Below, piece after piece: positions 5,902 through 5,915 of a stretch of 5,915 bases of DNA. Source of the DNA: Quadrisphaera sp. (GTDB lineage Bacteria; Actinomycetota; Actinomycetes; Actinomycetales; Quadrisphaeraceae); contig JARIBR010000030.1 in the NCBI GenBank assembly GCA_029258695.1, forward strand, positions 1 to 5,915, in the 5' to 3' direction. The position numbers were made by a program, and so were the translations under genes. The notes beneath the pieces are model-generated. The model was given only the letters and a program-made list of their open reading frames with translations, did not search any database and had not been told where the DNA came from. Positions within the stretch are counted from its first letter, which is position 1, and each line of letters opens with the position of its first letter.

Positions 5902-5915
5902 GAAGGAGAGCACCC
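5902..5915 (+). promoter_or_regulatory. strong ribosome binding site for a gene starting just beyond the window
   Basis: GAAGGAGAG at 5902-5910 is a near-complete complement to the 16S 3' end and is the best Shine-Dalgarno sequence in any gap of this window. Only 5 nt follow before the sequence ends, so a + strand start codon is expected within the next few bases outside. It lies 9 nt after the kinase stop, so the next gene is probably co-transcribed with the two-component pair. The identity of that gene cannot be seen. Confidence 0.6.

Noticed and set aside
1..5915. tRNA, rRNA, CRISPR array, insertion sequence, phage or toxin-antitoxin genes.
   Set aside because: None seen by eye: no spaced long repeats, no transposase motifs, no terminal inverted repeats, and the coding density leaves only two gaps under 100 nt. 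Base composition is even across the window, so there is no sign of recent transfer.

Overview
This window comes from the chromosome of a very GC-rich actinomycete (Actinomycetota). The evidence is GC-saturated third codon positions, GTG starts, weak or absent Shine-Dalgarno sites, a bacterial XPB-type helicase, a membrane-anchored trypsin-like HtrA protease with a long Pro/Gly-rich cytoplasmic head, and a PhoP/TcrX-type response regulator. The genus cannot be fixed from the sequence. All genes lie on the + strand and every base falls in or close to a gene.

Layout: (1) 1-371, the 3' end of an XPB-family DNA repair helicase. (2) 372-468, a short intergenic region with a weak hairpin followed by a phased array of CAG-containing half-sites and a candidate -10 element. 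(3) 469-1875, an HtrA/PepD-like S1C serine protease with one membrane span and one PDZ domain. (4) 1872-3371, a xylulokinase (xylB) whose GTG start overlaps the protease stop by 4 bp; it carries an in-frame GGGGCC-type hexanucleotide repeat encoding Ala-Gly. (5) 3372-3464, a second intergenic region with five CAG half-sites at exact 11-bp steps and a -10-like element in the same relative position as in front of the protease. (6) 3465-4190, an OmpR/PhoB-family response regulator. (7) 4192-5892, its sensor histidine kinase, 1 nt downstream; its 3' end holds two DnaA-box-like 9-mers 21 bp apart. (8) A strong ribosome binding site at the right edge announces another + strand gene just outside the window.

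The most interesting reading links the two intergenic regions. Both contain half-sites of the type YYNCAG at 11-bp spacing, which is the geometry of tandem binding by PhoB/PhoP-type regulators (7-bp site plus 4-bp spacer). In both, the last CAG is followed by exactly 10 nt, then a CAYCMT hexamer, then 6-7 nt of the form CGSGGCC or CGGGCC, then ATG. This suggests that the response regulator controls its own operon and also the protease-xylulokinase operon, and that both mRNAs are leaderless or nearly so. The set would be a compact envelope-stress module (sensor kinase, regulator, periplasmic-side protease) resembling in logic the mycobacterial MprAB-PepD system, with a pentulose kinase attached to the protease by translational coupling. 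The component families are known. The co-regulation and the place of xylB in the module are inferences from this sequence.
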